64,000 nt of DNA from Glutamicibacter mishrai (GCF_012221945.1 NZ_CP032549.1:3038001-3102000), one strand, 5' to 3'. Counted from the stretch's first letter, positions 28,054 through 37,172 are shown. The notes: generated by a model not told the origin, from the sequence alone. Program-made: numbers and translations.

Positions 28054-28113
28054 CGGCCCGCCGCGCCCTTCCCGAACAAGGGGGAGTTGGACGTGGCGGG
28101 CCGTTTTCTTTCC
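28054..28113 (+). terminator. Terminator-like hairpin between thrC and thrB
   Basis: CGGCCCGCC (28054-28062) pairs with GGCGGGCCG (28095-28103), followed by TTTTCTTTCC. The loop holds a further small stem. It may attenuate thrB transcription relative to thrC. Confidence 0.6.
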
Positions 28114-28144
28114 CATCACCTATCGCAGAATTTTCGAAGGAACC

Positions 28145-29077
28145 ATGACGCAGCAGATCGCCCTGGGCCAGAAATTGATCGTTTCCCCGCCGGCCACCTC
28201 CGCCAACCTCGGCCCGGGATTCGATTCGCTGGGCCTGGCCCTGGAATACCGCGACCGGCTGGAAGTGGGCACTGCCGAGCACAGCAGCGTCGAGATCTAC
28301 GGCGACGGGGCCGATGAGCTGCCGCGCGATGAGTCCCACCTGATCATCAAGGAGATGCATCGCTACTGGGCCAACGCCGGCTTCGAACCTGTAGGCGTGC
28401 AGCTGGTGGCCCATAACAACATTCCCCATGCCCGTGGCATGGGTTCTTCGGCCGCGGCGATCGTGGCCGCCTACGCGGCAGCCGACGCCTTGCTTCCCAT
28501 CGAGGCCCGCGGCGGCACCGAGGCGATCTTCCAGGCCGCGGCCGCATGGGAAGGCCACCCGGATAACGTGGCCCCGGCAGTCTACGGCGGATTGAGCATT
28601 TCGGCCACCAACCCCGATGGCAGCTTCACCTCGGTCCAGGTGCCGCTTCACCCGAAGGTCGGTGCCGTGATCGCCATTCCTTCCAACGGGCTGTCCACCG
28701 AGGTGGCCCGCGGGGCGCTGCCAGCCCAGGTGGATCACTCGGTGGCCGCAGCCAACAGCGCCAGCGCCGCGTTGCTGATCCACGCATTGAGCAATGACCC
28801 AAGCCAGCTGCTCGGCGGCACCAAGGACTACCTGCACCAGGATTACCGCGCCGCGGCGATGCCCGAAAGCGCGGCACTGATCACCGCACTGCGCGAAGAA
28901 CAGCTGGCGGCAGTGGTGTCCGGGGCCGGGCCAACGGTGATGGTGCTCGTCGGTTCGGACGCCCAGGCCCAGCAGGCGCAGCGGATCATTGACGATTTTT
29001 CTGCGAAATCATCGGTGTCGTGGCGTACGGAAGTTCCCATGCTGGCTGCCAACGGTGTTACAGTAGAAGAGCTGTAA
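28145..29077 (+). CDS. thrB: Homoserine kinase
   Basis: 310-aa GHMP kinase phosphorylating homoserine, the step before ThrC. The ATP-binding motif PHARGMGSSAAAIVA lies near residue 95; N-terminal PATSANLGPGFDSLG is the substrate loop. ATG at 28145 follows GAAGGAA. The stop codon lies inside a 9-base-pair hairpin (29055-29080). Confidence 0.96.
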   Translation: MTQQIALGQKLIVSPPATSANLGPGFDSLGLALEYRDRLEVGTAEHSSVEIYGDGADELPRDESHLIIKEMHRYWANAGFEPVGVQLVAHNNIPHARGMGSSAAAIVAAYAAADALLPIEARGGTEAIFQAAAAWEGHPDNVAPAVYGGLSISATNPDGSFTSVQVPLHPKVGAVIAIPSNGLSTEVARGALPAQVDHSVAAANSASAALLIHALSNDPSQLLGGTKDYLHQDYRAAAMPESAALITALREEQLAAVVSGAGPTVMVLVGSDAQAQQAQRIIDDFSAKSSVSWRTEVPMLAANGVTVEEL

Positions 29078-29080
29078 CAC
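29055..29080 (+). promoter_or_regulatory. Hairpin spanning the thrB stop codon
   Basis: GTGTTACAG (29055-29063) and CTGTAACAC (29072-29080) pair perfectly around an eight-base loop. TAA of thrB is in the right arm. No T-run follows, so intrinsic termination is unlikely. Confidence 0.5.
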
Positions 29081-29412
29081 TATGGCAGGCCGGATTGCTG
29101 GGTAGTACCCCGGTTCAAATCCCTTTTGGCCAGTGTTGATGCGGATGAATTCGGTTCTTGAACCCCATGTCATCCGTCCAGTCGTTCCGGATCTTCCTGC
29201 CGTTCGCAGCACCTTTGATATCCCACATTCATGCACAGCCTCGTGCCGTCGAGATATCAGCTTCCTCATATCCACCGCAGTTGAGTGTCCCGAATTCCTG
29301 GGCGCGCTCGGTGGAGCGTGGAACAGCCATGGATCTTCGGCTGTTGCACACCATTTACGGCACAGTGGGCCTGCCTTGAAGCGGCCCATCCTACGAGTCA
29401 GAAGGAACTTTC
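29081..29412 (+). promoter_or_regulatory. Long leader of rho
   Basis: About 330 bases without a gene or a clear promoter. Two hairpins sit near the 3' end: 29322-29328 with 29339-29345, and TGGGCC (29366-29371) with GGCCCA (29383-29388), the latter about 10 bases before the ribosome-binding AGAAGGAA. Rho leaders in other bacteria are often autoregulated; that is inference here. Confidence 0.4.
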
Positions 29413-31545
29413 GTGACCGAAACCACGAGCCTCAACGAAGGCGTGGACACCAAGACTTCCGAAACCAAGAGCGCCGGTCTGGCCTCTTTGAAGATGACCC
29501 AGCTCCAGCAGCTGGCTTCGCAGCTGGGCATTACCGGCGGATCGCGAATGCGCAAGGCTGATCTGGTCAAGGCCATCGGCGATCACCAGCGTGGCGGCTC
29601 CGTTGCCGCCAAGGATGCAAAGGCCGCCAAGGAGCAGAAGCCTGAAGCAGAAGCCGCATCGGCACCAGCCGAGCAGCCAAAGGAAACCAAGGCACGCTCG
29701 CGCCGCGCACCGAAGGCCGAAGCCAAGGTAGAAGCCGAAGCAGCCGCAGAAGCACAGCCAGCAGCTGAGCCAGCTGCCGCAGAGCAGAAGCCGGCTCGCA
29801 CCCGCCGCCCATCGCGCCGCGCCACCGATTCGGGCAAGGCCCCAGCCGCCGCTGAAGCCAAGAGCGAAGCGCCGCAAGCTGCAGCTGAAACCGAAGCAGC
29901 TCCGGCAGAGCAGAAGGCCCCACGCCAGCGCCGCAACTCCAAGAAGTCCGAAGCCGCCGCCGAGCAGCCAGCCCAGAACGCCGAGCCAAAGGCCGAAGCA
30001 GCCGAGAACAACGGCGAAGCCCGCGAAGAGCGCCGTGAGCGCGGCAACCGCCGCGAACGCAACAACCGCCGCGAGCGCAACAACGACCGCGCGGAACGCA
30101 ATGAGCGCAATGACCGCGCTGAAGCCGCCGAAACCGAGAACAACGGCGAAGCCCGCGAAGAGCGTCGCGAACGCGGCAACCGCCGCGAGCGCAACAACGA
30201 CCGCGCCGAGTCCACCGAGACCGAGGCCGGCGAAGAGCGCAACGAGCGCAACAATGACCGCAACGATCGCAATAACCGCCGTGAGCGCAACAACGATCGT
30301 AACGATCGCAACAACCGCCGCGAGCGCAACAACGACCGCAACGATCGCAACAACCGCAACCGCCGCAACCGCCGTGATGACGACGAGCCGCAGCTGAGCG
30401 AAGACGATGTCGTATTGCCTATCGCCGGTATCCTGGACGTCCTGGAGAACTACGCGTTCGTGCGCACCTCCGGCTACCTGCCAGGCCCGAACGATGTCTA
30501 CGTCACCCTGGGCCAGGTCAAGAAGTACAACCTGCGCAAGGGCGATGCCATTGTTGGCGCGATCCGCCAGCCACGCGAGGGCGAAACCCCTAACCCGCGC
30601 CAGAAGTTCAACGCACTGGTGCAGCTGACCAGCGTCAACGGCAAGAAGCCGGAAGACAACCGCGAACGCGTGGAGTTCAACAAGCTCGTTCCGCTGTACC
30701 CAACCGAGCGCCTGCGCCTGGAAACCGATCCAAAGCTGGTCGGCCCACGCGTTATCGACCTGGTCGCACCGATCGGCAAGGGCCAGCGTGGCCTGATCGT
30801 TTCGCCGCCAAAGGCCGGCAAGACCCTGATCCTCCAGGCGATCGCCAACGCGATCACCATCAACAACCCAGAAGTGCACCTGATGATGGTGCTGGTTGAT
30901 GAGCGTCCTGAAGAAGTCACCGACATGCAGCGCACCGTCAAGGGCGAAGTTATTGCTTCGACCTTCGACCGCCCAGCCGATGACCACACCACCGTGGCCG
31001 AACTGGCCATCGAGCGCGCCAAGCGCCTGGTGGAAATGGGCATGGACGTTGTGGTCCTGCTGGACTCGATGACCCGTCTGGGCCGTGCCTACAACCTCTC
31101 GGCTCCGGCCTCGGGCCGCATCCTCTCCGGTGGTGTGGACTCCGCTGCGCTGTACCCGCCAAAGCGCTTCTTCGGTGCTGCCCGCAACATCGAAAACGGC
31201 GGCTCGCTGACCATCCTGGCCACTGCGCTGGTGGAGACCGGTTCCAAGATGGACGAGGTCATCTTCGAGGAATTCAAGGGCACCGGCAACATGGAACTTC
31301 GCCTCTCGCGCCAGCTGGCCGAGAAGCGCATCTTCCCAGCCGTGGATGTCAATGCTTCGAGCACCCGCCGCGAAGAGCAGCTGATGAGTGCCGAAGAGGT
31401 GCGCATCATGTGGCGCCTGCGCCGCATGCTCTCGGGCATCGACCCGCAGCAGGCCCTGGAAGTGCTCACCGGCAAGATCCGCGAAACCGGATCGAACGCA
31501 GAATTCTTGATGCTGGTCAACAAGACCACGCCAAACAAGGATTAG
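29413..31545 (+). CDS. rho: Transcription termination factor Rho with Arg/Asn-rich insert
   Basis: 710-aa hexameric RNA translocase, long compared with about 420 aa in Escherichia coli. Residues 20-55 form the Rho N-terminal helical domain. Residues 60-320 are a low-complexity insert, first Ala/Glu/Pro-rich, then Arg/Asn-rich with tandem repeats. The RNA-binding domain starts near 334 (VLPIAGILDVL), with the P-loop PPKAGKT near residue 470 and later ATPase and secondary-site motifs. GTG start with GAAGGAA. Such inserts are typical of actinobacterial Rho and modulate RNA binding. Confidence 0.97.
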   Translation: MTETTSLNEGVDTKTSETKSAGLASLKMTQLQQLASQLGITGGSRMRKADLVKAIGDHQRGGSVAAKDAKAAKEQKPEAEAASAPAEQPKETKARSRRAPKAEAKVEAEAAAEAQPAAEPAAAEQKPARTRRPSRRATDSGKAPAAAEAKSEAPQAAAETEAAPAEQKAPRQRRNSKKSEAAAEQPAQNAEPKAEAAENNGEAREERRERGNRRERNNRRERNNDRAERNERNDRAEAAETENNGEAREERRERGNRRERNNDRAESTETEAGEERNERNNDRNDRNNRRERNNDRNDRNNRRERNNDRNDRNNRNRRNRRDDDEPQLSEDDVVLPIAGILDVLENYAFVRTSGYLPGPNDVYVTLGQVKKYNLRKGDAIVGAIRQPREGETPNPRQKFNALVQLTSVNGKKPEDNRERVEFNKLVPLYPTERLRLETDPKLVGPRVIDLVAPIGKGQRGLIVSPPKAGKTLILQAIANAITINNPEVHLMMVLVDERPEEVTDMQRTVKGEVIASTFDRPADDHTTVAELAIERAKRLVEMGMDVVVLLDSMTRLGRAYNLSAPASGRILSGGVDSAALYPPKRFFGAARNIENGGSLTILATALVETGSKMDEVIFEEFKGTGNMELRLSRQLAEKRIFPAVDVNASSTRREEQLMSAEEVRIMWRLRRMLSGIDPQQALEVLTGKIRETGSNAEFLMLVNKTTPNKD
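30004..30198 (+). repeat. Direct duplication inside rho
   Basis: About 63 bases starting at 30004 recur at 30136 with few changes, both encoding ENNGEAREERRERGNRRERN. The period is 132 bases, a multiple of three, so the frame is kept. Confidence 0.8.
30250..30360 (+). repeat. Tandem repeat inside rho encoding NNRRERNNDRNDR
   Basis: Two full 39-base units (30271-30309, 30310-30348) flanked by a partial copy on each side. Each unit encodes the 13-residue NNRRERNNDRNDR. Confidence 0.85.
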
Positions 31546-31559
31546 TTGCTTATACCGCT

Positions 31560-31605
31560 ATGGCGTCCAGCCAGCTTGCCCTCGTGGAAGCTGGCTGGAC
31601 GCCAT
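31560..31605. terminator. Long hairpin after rho, without a U-tract
   Basis: Perfect 18-base-pair stem (31560-31577 with 31588-31605) and a ten-base loop. The following bases are CGGCGCGTAG, so it is not a classical intrinsic terminator. Confidence 0.65.
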
Positions 31606-31709
31606 CGGCGCGTAGTGACCAGATAACCGACTAGAATTTAATCCCAGCAGCCCCGTAGAGCCGTGAAGGCCCGACTGCGCGGACACCGCCGACAAGGAAG
31701 CACACCACC

Positions 31710-32783
31710 ATGTTCGAATCCGTCAAGACGCTACTAGAAGAGCATGCGCAGATCCAGGCGCAGCTCTCGGATCCGGCGGTGTACGCCGACCAGGCGCTGG
31801 CCCGCAAGCTCGGACGCCGCTCAGCCCAGCTCAACGGCATCGTCGAAGCCTACAACCGCTGGAACTCGGCCACCGAGGATCTGGAAGCTGCCAAGGAAAT
31901 GGCAGATGAGGATCCGGACTTCGCCGAAGAAGTCGAAACCCTGACTGCAGCTCTGCCAGAATTGCAGGAAAAGCTGCGCCGCCTGCTGATCCCACGCGAT
32001 GAAAACGACGCGCGCGACGTGATCCTCGAAGTCAAGGGCGGCGAAGGCGGCGACGAGGCGGCCTTGTTCGCAGCCGACCTGCTGCGCATGTACACCCGCT
32101 TCGCCGAGCACAAGGGCTGGAAGGTGGAGATGATCTCCTTCAACGAGTCCGATCTGGGCGGCTACAAGGATGCCCAGGTGGCCATCAAGGGCAAGTCCAA
32201 CGACCCGGCCGAAGGCGTCTACGCCCAGCTGAAGTTCGAGGGCGGCGTGCACCGCGTGCAGCGCGTGCCTGTGACCGAATCCCAGGGCCGCATCCACACG
32301 TCGGCCGCCGGCGTGCTGGTCCTGCCGGAAGTCGACGAGCCAGAAGAAGTCGAGATCCACCAGAACGACCTGAAGATCGACGTCTACCGTTCCTCCGGCC
32401 CTGGCGGCCAGTCGGTGAACACCACCGACTCCGCCGTGCGCATCACCCACATGCCTACCGGCATCGTGGTGGCCATGCAGAACGAGAAGTCGCAGATCCA
32501 GAACCGCGAAGCCGCCATGCGCGTGCTGCGCTCGCGCCTGCTGGCCCACCAGCAGGAGCAGATCGACGCCGAGAACTCGGCCCAGCGCGCCAGCCAGATC
32601 CGCACCATGGACCGTTCCGAGCGCATCCGCACCTACAACTACCCGGAAAACCGCATCGCGGACCACCGCACAGGGTACAAGGCCTACAACCTGGATGCCG
32701 TCATGGACGGCGACCTGCAGCCGGTCATCGAATCCTGCATCCAGATGGACGAGGAAGAGCGCCTGGCAGCGCTGGGCGAGTAA
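31710..32783 (+). CDS. prfA: Peptide chain release factor 1
   Basis: 357-aa class I release factor for UAA/UAG. The stop-reading tripeptide is PVT (residues 187-189 in [10 protein letters not shown]), the RF1 form; the peptidyl-hydrolase GGQ is at 232-234 (SGPGGQSVN). [10 protein letters not shown] near 111 is also family-typical. ATG preceded by AAGGA at longer spacing. A TAGAAT -10-like element at 31632-31637 could serve prfA. prmC, which methylates the GGQ glutamine, follows by 8 bases. Confidence 0.97.
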   Translation: MFESVKTLLEEHAQIQAQLSDPAVYADQALARKLGRRSAQLNGIVEAYNRWNSATEDLEAAKEMADEDPDFAEEVETLTAALPELQEKLRRLLIPRDENDARDVILEVKGGEGGDEAALFAADLLRMYTRFAEHKGWKVEMISFNESDLGGYKDAQVAIKGKSNDPAEGVYAQLKFEGGVHRVQRVPVTESQGRIHTSAAGVLVLPEVDEPEEVEIHQNDLKIDVYRSSGPGGQSVNTTDSAVRITHMPTGIVVAMQNEKSQIQNREAAMRVLRSRLLAHQQEQIDAENSAQRASQIRTMDRSERIRTYNYPENRIADHRTGYKAYNLDAVMDGDLQPVIESCIQMDEEERLAALGE

Positions 32784-32791
32784 GCAGCGCC

Positions 32792-33682
32792 TTGGAAAAA
32801 CTGACTGCCGTTCGCCTCGCGGCGGTGGCGGCGCTGTCCAACGCCGGGGTGCCGAGCCCCGGCGTTGACGCCGACCTGTTGCTCTGCCATGTGCTGGGCA
32901 TCAGCCGCTCCGAACTGAAACTGCGTGAACTGCGCGGCGACGGGTTCCAGGGCGATCAGCGCGAGCAGTTCACCGCGCTGGTGGCCGCCCGCCGCACCCG
33001 GATACCCCTGCAGCACCTGACCGGCGTGGCGCATTTCCGCTACCTCGAGCTCAAGGTGGGACCGGGGGTCTTCACCCCGCGTCCGGAAACCGAATCCGTG
33101 GTGCAGCTGGGCCTGGATTTCGTAGCTGAGCAGGGGATCGATGGGCCCAAGTGCATCGATTTGTGCTCCGGGTCCGGGGCCATCGCAGCCTCGCTGGCCA
33201 GCGAACTGCCCGGTTCCACGGTGTGGGCGGTGGAGCTCTCCGATGAGGCGGTCGGCTACACCCGCGCCAATTGCCTGCCGCACCAGGTCACCGTCCTGCA
33301 TCAGGACGCCACGAATTTGCCTGCGGAACTTGATGGCACCATGGACCTGGTGGTCTCCAACCCTCCATATATCCCGCCGCATGCGATCCCGCGCGAAGCA
33401 GAAGTGCGCGACCACGACCCGCAGATGGCGCTCTATGGCTTGGGCGAGGACGGCCTGCAGATTCCCCGCGCCATCAGCGCCCAGGCGATGAAACTGCTGC
33501 GCCCCGGCGGATACTATGTGATGGAGCATGCCGAAGTGCAAAAGGATTCGGCCGCGGCCATGCTGCGCGAGGCCGGATTCGAGCGCGTGGCAGGCCATGA
33601 AGACTTGACCGGACGGGCGCGCGCCACATCCGGCTACGCACCACACCGAGAACCAGTACCACCGACGACCAACCGTGCATGA
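32792..33682 (+). CDS. prmC: Release factor glutamine N5-methyltransferase
   Basis: 296-aa SAM-dependent enzyme that methylates the GGQ glutamine of release factors. The catalytic NPPY is in VVSNPPYIPPH near residue 190; the SAM motif is DLCSGSGAIA near 125, with the N-terminal helical domain before it. TTG start at 32792 is the only in-frame start after the prfA stop; its ribosome-binding sequence is weak. Adjacent to its substrate gene prfA. Confidence 0.95.
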   Translation: MEKLTAVRLAAVAALSNAGVPSPGVDADLLLCHVLGISRSELKLRELRGDGFQGDQREQFTALVAARRTRIPLQHLTGVAHFRYLELKVGPGVFTPRPETESVVQLGLDFVAEQGIDGPKCIDLCSGSGAIAASLASELPGSTVWAVELSDEAVGYTRANCLPHQVTVLHQDATNLPAELDGTMDLVVSNPPYIPPHAIPREAEVRDHDPQMALYGLGEDGLQIPRAISAQAMKLLRPGGYYVMEHAEVQKDSAAAMLREAGFERVAGHEDLTGRARATSGYAPHREPVPPTTNRA

Positions 33683-33694
33683 AAGAATGATCCC

Positions 33695-34378
33695 GTGAGC
33701 ACAAGATTTTTGGTAAGCAACGAGCAGGAACACGCAGCGGGCATCACCGCAGCCAAAGCTGCCCTGGCGGACAGACGATGCATCGTTTTGCCCACCGATA
33801 CTGTCTACGGGATCGGAGCCGACGCCTTCAGCGCCCAGGGCGTAGCCATGCTGCTGGCCGCCAAGGGACGCGGCCGCACAATGCCGCCACCGGTCCTCAT
33901 CGCGCAAACCGCCACCATGGATGGGTTGGCTCGCGACATTCCTGATGCCGCACGCAAGCTCGCCGAGGCTTTTTGGCCCGGCGGCCTGACGCTGATCCTG
34001 CAGGCGCAGCCTTCGCTGACCTGGGACCTGGGGGAGACCCGGGGAACGGTGGGCCTGCGCGTGCCCAATGATGACACCGCCTTGGAACTGCTGCGCGAAA
34101 CCGGTCCGCTGGCTGTCTCGTCGGCCAACCGCACCGGACAACCGGCAGCCCTGGACGTTGATTCGGCCATGGAGCAGCTGGGCGAATCCGTCGACGTATA
34201 TCTCGACGGCGGTTCGCGCGGCGAGAGCGCGGAGGACACCTTGCCATCGACGATTATCGATTGCACCGGCGAACACCTCAAGGTCGTCCGCTCAGGTGCT
34301 ATCTCCATCGAGGAACTGCGCGTGGTCGTCCCCGAAGTGCTCGACTTGGGACAGGATGCCCCAGGTCTGGACGCATGA
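33695..34378 (+). CDS. tsaC: L-threonylcarbamoyladenylate synthase (Sua5/YrdC family)
   Basis: 227 aa. Makes threonylcarbamoyl-AMP for t6A37 of tRNAs reading ANN codons. Family signature LPTDTVYGIGADAF near residue 30 and a KGRGRTMPPPVLIA segment, in which R and P contact substrates. It has the YrdC core plus a short extension, without the long Sua5 C-terminal domain. GTG start. Overlaps the next gene by ATGA. Confidence 0.93.
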   Translation: MSTRFLVSNEQEHAAGITAAKAALADRRCIVLPTDTVYGIGADAFSAQGVAMLLAAKGRGRTMPPPVLIAQTATMDGLARDIPDAARKLAEAFWPGGLTLILQAQPSLTWDLGETRGTVGLRVPNDDTALELLRETGPLAVSSANRTGQPAALDVDSAMEQLGESVDVYLDGGSRGESAEDTLPSTIIDCTGEHLKVVRSGAISIEELRVVVPEVLDLGQDAPGLDA

Positions 34379-35493
34379 GAATATACCTGCTGCTTATCGC
34401 CTTCAGCTTCACAGCTTCGTATCTGCTGACCCCAATGGTTCGTTCCCTGGGGGAGCGTTTCACCGCTAACCAGATGCTGCGCGAACGCGATCAGCACCGG
34501 GCGCCCATCGTGAAATTCGGTGGCGTCGCTATGATCGCTTCCTTCGCGATGGGCATTTGGCTGGCCAGCAACTTCCACTTCTTCCGCGGCGTTTTCGGCG
34601 GGCAGGCCATCCAAGGACTGTGCCTGGCGTTGCTGGTCATCGTGATCCTGGGCCTGGCCGATGACATGTTCGATCTGCGCTGGTGGATCAAGCTCTTGGG
34701 GCAGATCCTGATTGGCTGGCTGATGGCCACCCACGGGGTTCTGATCCAATCGCTGCCCGTGGGCTCCTGGCGCATCGATGAACAATGGCTGCAGGTTGTA
34801 GTCACGATCTTCTTGGTTGTCCTGACGATGAATGCGATCAACTTCTCCGATGGGCTGGACGGGCTGGCAGCCGGCCTGGCGGCCATCGGCGCGGCGACCT
34901 TCTTCGTCTACTCCTATGTGCTGGCGACCCATGTGAGCGCCGACGACTATGCGAACCTCGGAGCCCTGCTCTGCGCGTTGCTGCTCGGCGCCTGCCTGGG
35001 ATTCCTTCCGCACAACTTCAACCCTGCGAACATCTTCATGGGGGAGACCGGGGTGCTGGCCATCGGCTTGATCCTTTCGGTCTCCGCCATTGCCGTCACC
35101 GGCGATGTGCAGGGGCTCGAAGCCCGCCGCTTCCGCAACATCCCTGCGTACATGCCGATGCTCCTGCCAATGGTCATCGTCTTCCTACCAGTACTAGACC
35201 TTGTACTCTCGGTCTTCCGCCGGCTGGCCAACAAGCGCTCACCCTTTTCGCCGGACTCGAAGCACATCCATCACCGGATGCTGGCCCAAGGCCACTCGGT
35301 GCGCCGCGCAGTGATCTTGCTCTACCTGTGGGCGGCGGTGATCGCTGTGTCAGTGGTGTCCATCGCCTTCATTCCGGTCGTCCTGGTGATCCCATTGGCC
35401 TTGGTTCTCTTCTTGGCCGCGGCCATCGGAACATGGTGGCCACTGGTGGTTCGACGCGTTGGCGCGCTGCGCACGCGGCTAGGCAGCGAGTAG
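34375..35493 (+). CDS. Undecaprenyl-phosphate GlcNAc-1-phosphate transferase (WecA/TagO type)
   Basis: 372-aa polytopic membrane enzyme of the MraY/WecA family that starts lipid-linked glycan synthesis. Visible motifs are GLADDMFDLRWW (Asp pair), NAINFSDGLDGLAAG, and the cytoplasmic HIHHRML loop (SKHIHHRMLAQGH) typical of the WecA branch. ATG at 34375 overlaps the tsaC stop by 4 bases. In actinobacteria this gene lies just before the atp operon; the glycan could be arabinogalactan-like or teichoic-acid-type. Confidence 0.92.
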   Translation: MRIYLLLIAFSFTASYLLTPMVRSLGERFTANQMLRERDQHRAPIVKFGGVAMIASFAMGIWLASNFHFFRGVFGGQAIQGLCLALLVIVILGLADDMFDLRWWIKLLGQILIGWLMATHGVLIQSLPVGSWRIDEQWLQVVVTIFLVVLTMNAINFSDGLDGLAAGLAAIGAATFFVYSYVLATHVSADDYANLGALLCALLLGACLGFLPHNFNPANIFMGETGVLAIGLILSVSAIAVTGDVQGLEARRFRNIPAYMPMLLPMVIVFLPVLDLVLSVFRRLANKRSPFSPDSKHIHHRMLAQGHSVRRAVILLYLWAAVIAVSVVSIAFIPVVLVIPLALVLFLAAAIGTWWPLVVRRVGALRTRLGSE

Positions 35494-35542
35494 CTTTACC
35501 AATTGGTCAAGTAATCCACGAGCAAAGTCTTTCTATCTCGTG

Positions 35543-35548
35543 TAGAAT
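35543..35548 (+). promoter_or_regulatory. Possible -10 box of the atp operon
   Basis: TAGAAT preceded directly by TG, about 110 bases before atpI. No convincing -35. The gap 35494-35659 holds nothing else recognised. Confidence 0.35.
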
Positions 35549-35659
35549 TCAGAGTGGATCTTCTTCCGGGAGCTCTTTTGGGTGAGCGGAAGTTTCAAGT
35601 TTCATCAGCATCGTGGGTACACGATGGTCCCTCGGATTTGACGAAGAAAGGTTGCGGAC

Positions 35660-36094
35660 GTGACTTCCAGTTCTGCCCGCGTCAGTACTTCGTCAGCTCC
35701 GAAATCCATCTGGTTGCCGATTCTGGCTTTGTCACTGGTGTATTCGCTGATCGCGACGGCCGCATTTTTCCTGATTTCGTGGTTGATCGCCGATCTTCGT
35801 TACGCACTGTCGGGTGCATTAGCTGCCGGGGTGGTCATTGGCTTCTTTGCCATTGGCATTTTGGTCGCCGAAGCTGCGGGACGGATTCGCCGCACGTGGG
35901 CTATGCCTGCGTTTTTGGGCGCATATGTCATCAAGGTTTTTGGTATCGCCTTCGTGTTGTTGATCCTGGGTTTGCCCGAATGGGTGAATCGCCAGGGATT
36001 CGTTCTTGCAGCAGCAATCTCACTCGTTGCCTGGCAGGTTGGTGAAGTCAGGGCCTTCATGAAGGCCCGGCTGGCAATCTACAACGAGGACTAG
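35660..36094 (+). CDS. atpI: ATP synthase protein I-like membrane protein
   Basis: 144 aa with four hydrophobic segments and a C-terminal amphipathic end (MKARLAIYNED). Position directly before atpB and the overall fold fit AtpI, an assembly helper for the c-ring; sequence similarity across the family is low. GTG start, with GAAAGG 8 bases upstream. Confidence 0.75.
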   Translation: MTSSSARVSTSSAPKSIWLPILALSLVYSLIATAAFFLISWLIADLRYALSGALAAGVVIGFFAIGILVAEAAGRIRRTWAMPAFLGAYVIKVFGIAFVLLILGLPEWVNRQGFVLAAAISLVAWQVGEVRAFMKARLAIYNED

Positions 36095-36359
36095 GGAGTA
36101 CCGGCCGGCGAACGTGTCGGAAGGATGCTGTGAGTTTGATAAGCTTACTACGGGTCATTTTTAGCTGAGCGCTCAATTGCGTGAGGCTGGATACAAATGC
36201 GCTTGCAGGGAAACCTGCAGGTGGCACCTCATCAGGGTTGATGCCTCCGGCAACAGCTGAGATGGGATCCCCGTTTGATCTTTTCTTCACACGGTGAGAG
36301 GCAGTTTCCGCCAGTCACCGCCTTTTGCCCGTGACCGTTACTGCAGAGAGGACAGCGCG
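36095..36359 (+). ncRNA. Structured region between atpI and atpB
   Basis: 265 bases without a gene. A three-way junction can be drawn: GAGGC (36183-36187) closes with GCCTC (36243-36247). Inside it are a hairpin TGCAGG-GAAA-CCTGCA (36204-36219) with a GNRA tetraloop and a hairpin ATCA-GGGT-TGAT (36231-36242) stacked directly on the closing stem. A -10-like TAAGCT is at 36140-36145. This may be a cis-regulatory RNA or a processing element for atpB. Confidence 0.4.
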
Positions 36360-37172
36360 TTGTTCGCGTTTGCGCTCCCAATGGCCTCAGAAGAAGGCGG
36401 CTTCATTCCGCCATCGGTGTCCGATACCCACCTCCCAGAGATTTTCCCTTGGGCAGCTGAGTACGGCACCGGTTTCGGCAAGCAGATGCTCATGATCGTT
36501 TTGTCGATCGCGCTCATCTCTTGGTTCTTCACCACGGCCATCAAGAACCCGAAGCTGGTTCCAGGCAAGATGCAGTACCTCGCTGAATCCGGTTACGCCT
36601 TCGTGCGTAACGGCATCGGCCGCGACATCATCGGCGAGAAGAACTTCCGCCCTTGGATTCCGCTGCTGTTCGCGACTTTCTTCTTCGTACTGCTCAACAA
36701 CCTCTTCGGCGCGATTCCGTTCTTGCAGCTTCCATCGTTCTCACACGCTGGTTCTGCATACGCGATGGCCATCATCATCTACGGCACCTGGATTGCTGTA
36801 GGTCTGAAGAACCACGGTATCCGCTTCTTCAAGCTAGCTGTCACCCCAGCCGGTGTCAGCCCAGTGATGTTGATTCTGCTGGTGCCGTTGGAAATCATTT
36901 CTAACTTCATTGTTCGCCCGCTGACGCACTCGCTGCGTCTGATGGCAACGATGCTGGCAGGCCATATCATTGTGATGCTGGCTGCTTCAGGTGCACGCCA
37001 CTTGATCGTCGTACAGGATTCGCTGGCACTGAATGGTGTTGGTGTTCTGGTAATCGCCGGTTCCGTGGCTATGTACTTCCTCGAATTGTTGATCATGGTT
37101 CTGCAGGCGTTCGTGTTTACGCTGCTGACCGCGATCTACATCCAGGGTGCAATTGAAGCTGACGCCCACTAG
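36360..37172 (+). CDS. atpB: ATP synthase Fo subunit a
   Basis: 270-aa membrane subunit forming the proton half-channels. The essential Arg lies in RPLTHSLRLMATMLAGH near residue 200, and the C-terminal helix has QAFVFTLLTAIYIQGA. TTG at 36360 chosen: GAGAGGA lies 7 bases upstream and the product then begins LFAFALP like relatives. An in-frame upstream start at 36294 would add 22 residues without family support. Confidence 0.93.
   Translation: MFAFALPMASEEGGFIPPSVSDTHLPEIFPWAAEYGTGFGKQMLMIVLSIALISWFFTTAIKNPKLVPGKMQYLAESGYAFVRNGIGRDIIGEKNFRPWIPLLFATFFFVLLNNLFGAIPFLQLPSFSHAGSAYAMAIIIYGTWIAVGLKNHGIRFFKLAVTPAGVSPVMLILLVPLEIISNFIVRPLTHSLRLMATMLAGHIIVMLAASGARHLIVVQDSLALNGVGVLVIAGSVAMYFLELLIMVLQAFVFTLLTAIYIQGAIEADAH

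Noticed and set aside
29080..29135. A stretch resembling the T-loop and 3' end of a tRNA (GGTTCAAATCC) just after thrB
   Set aside because: The five-base T stem does not pair, and no D or anticodon arms can be drawn upstream.
30250..30360. Tandem repeats as a CRISPR array or mobile element
   Set aside because: Units are contiguous, in frame and code for the Rho insert; there are no spacers.
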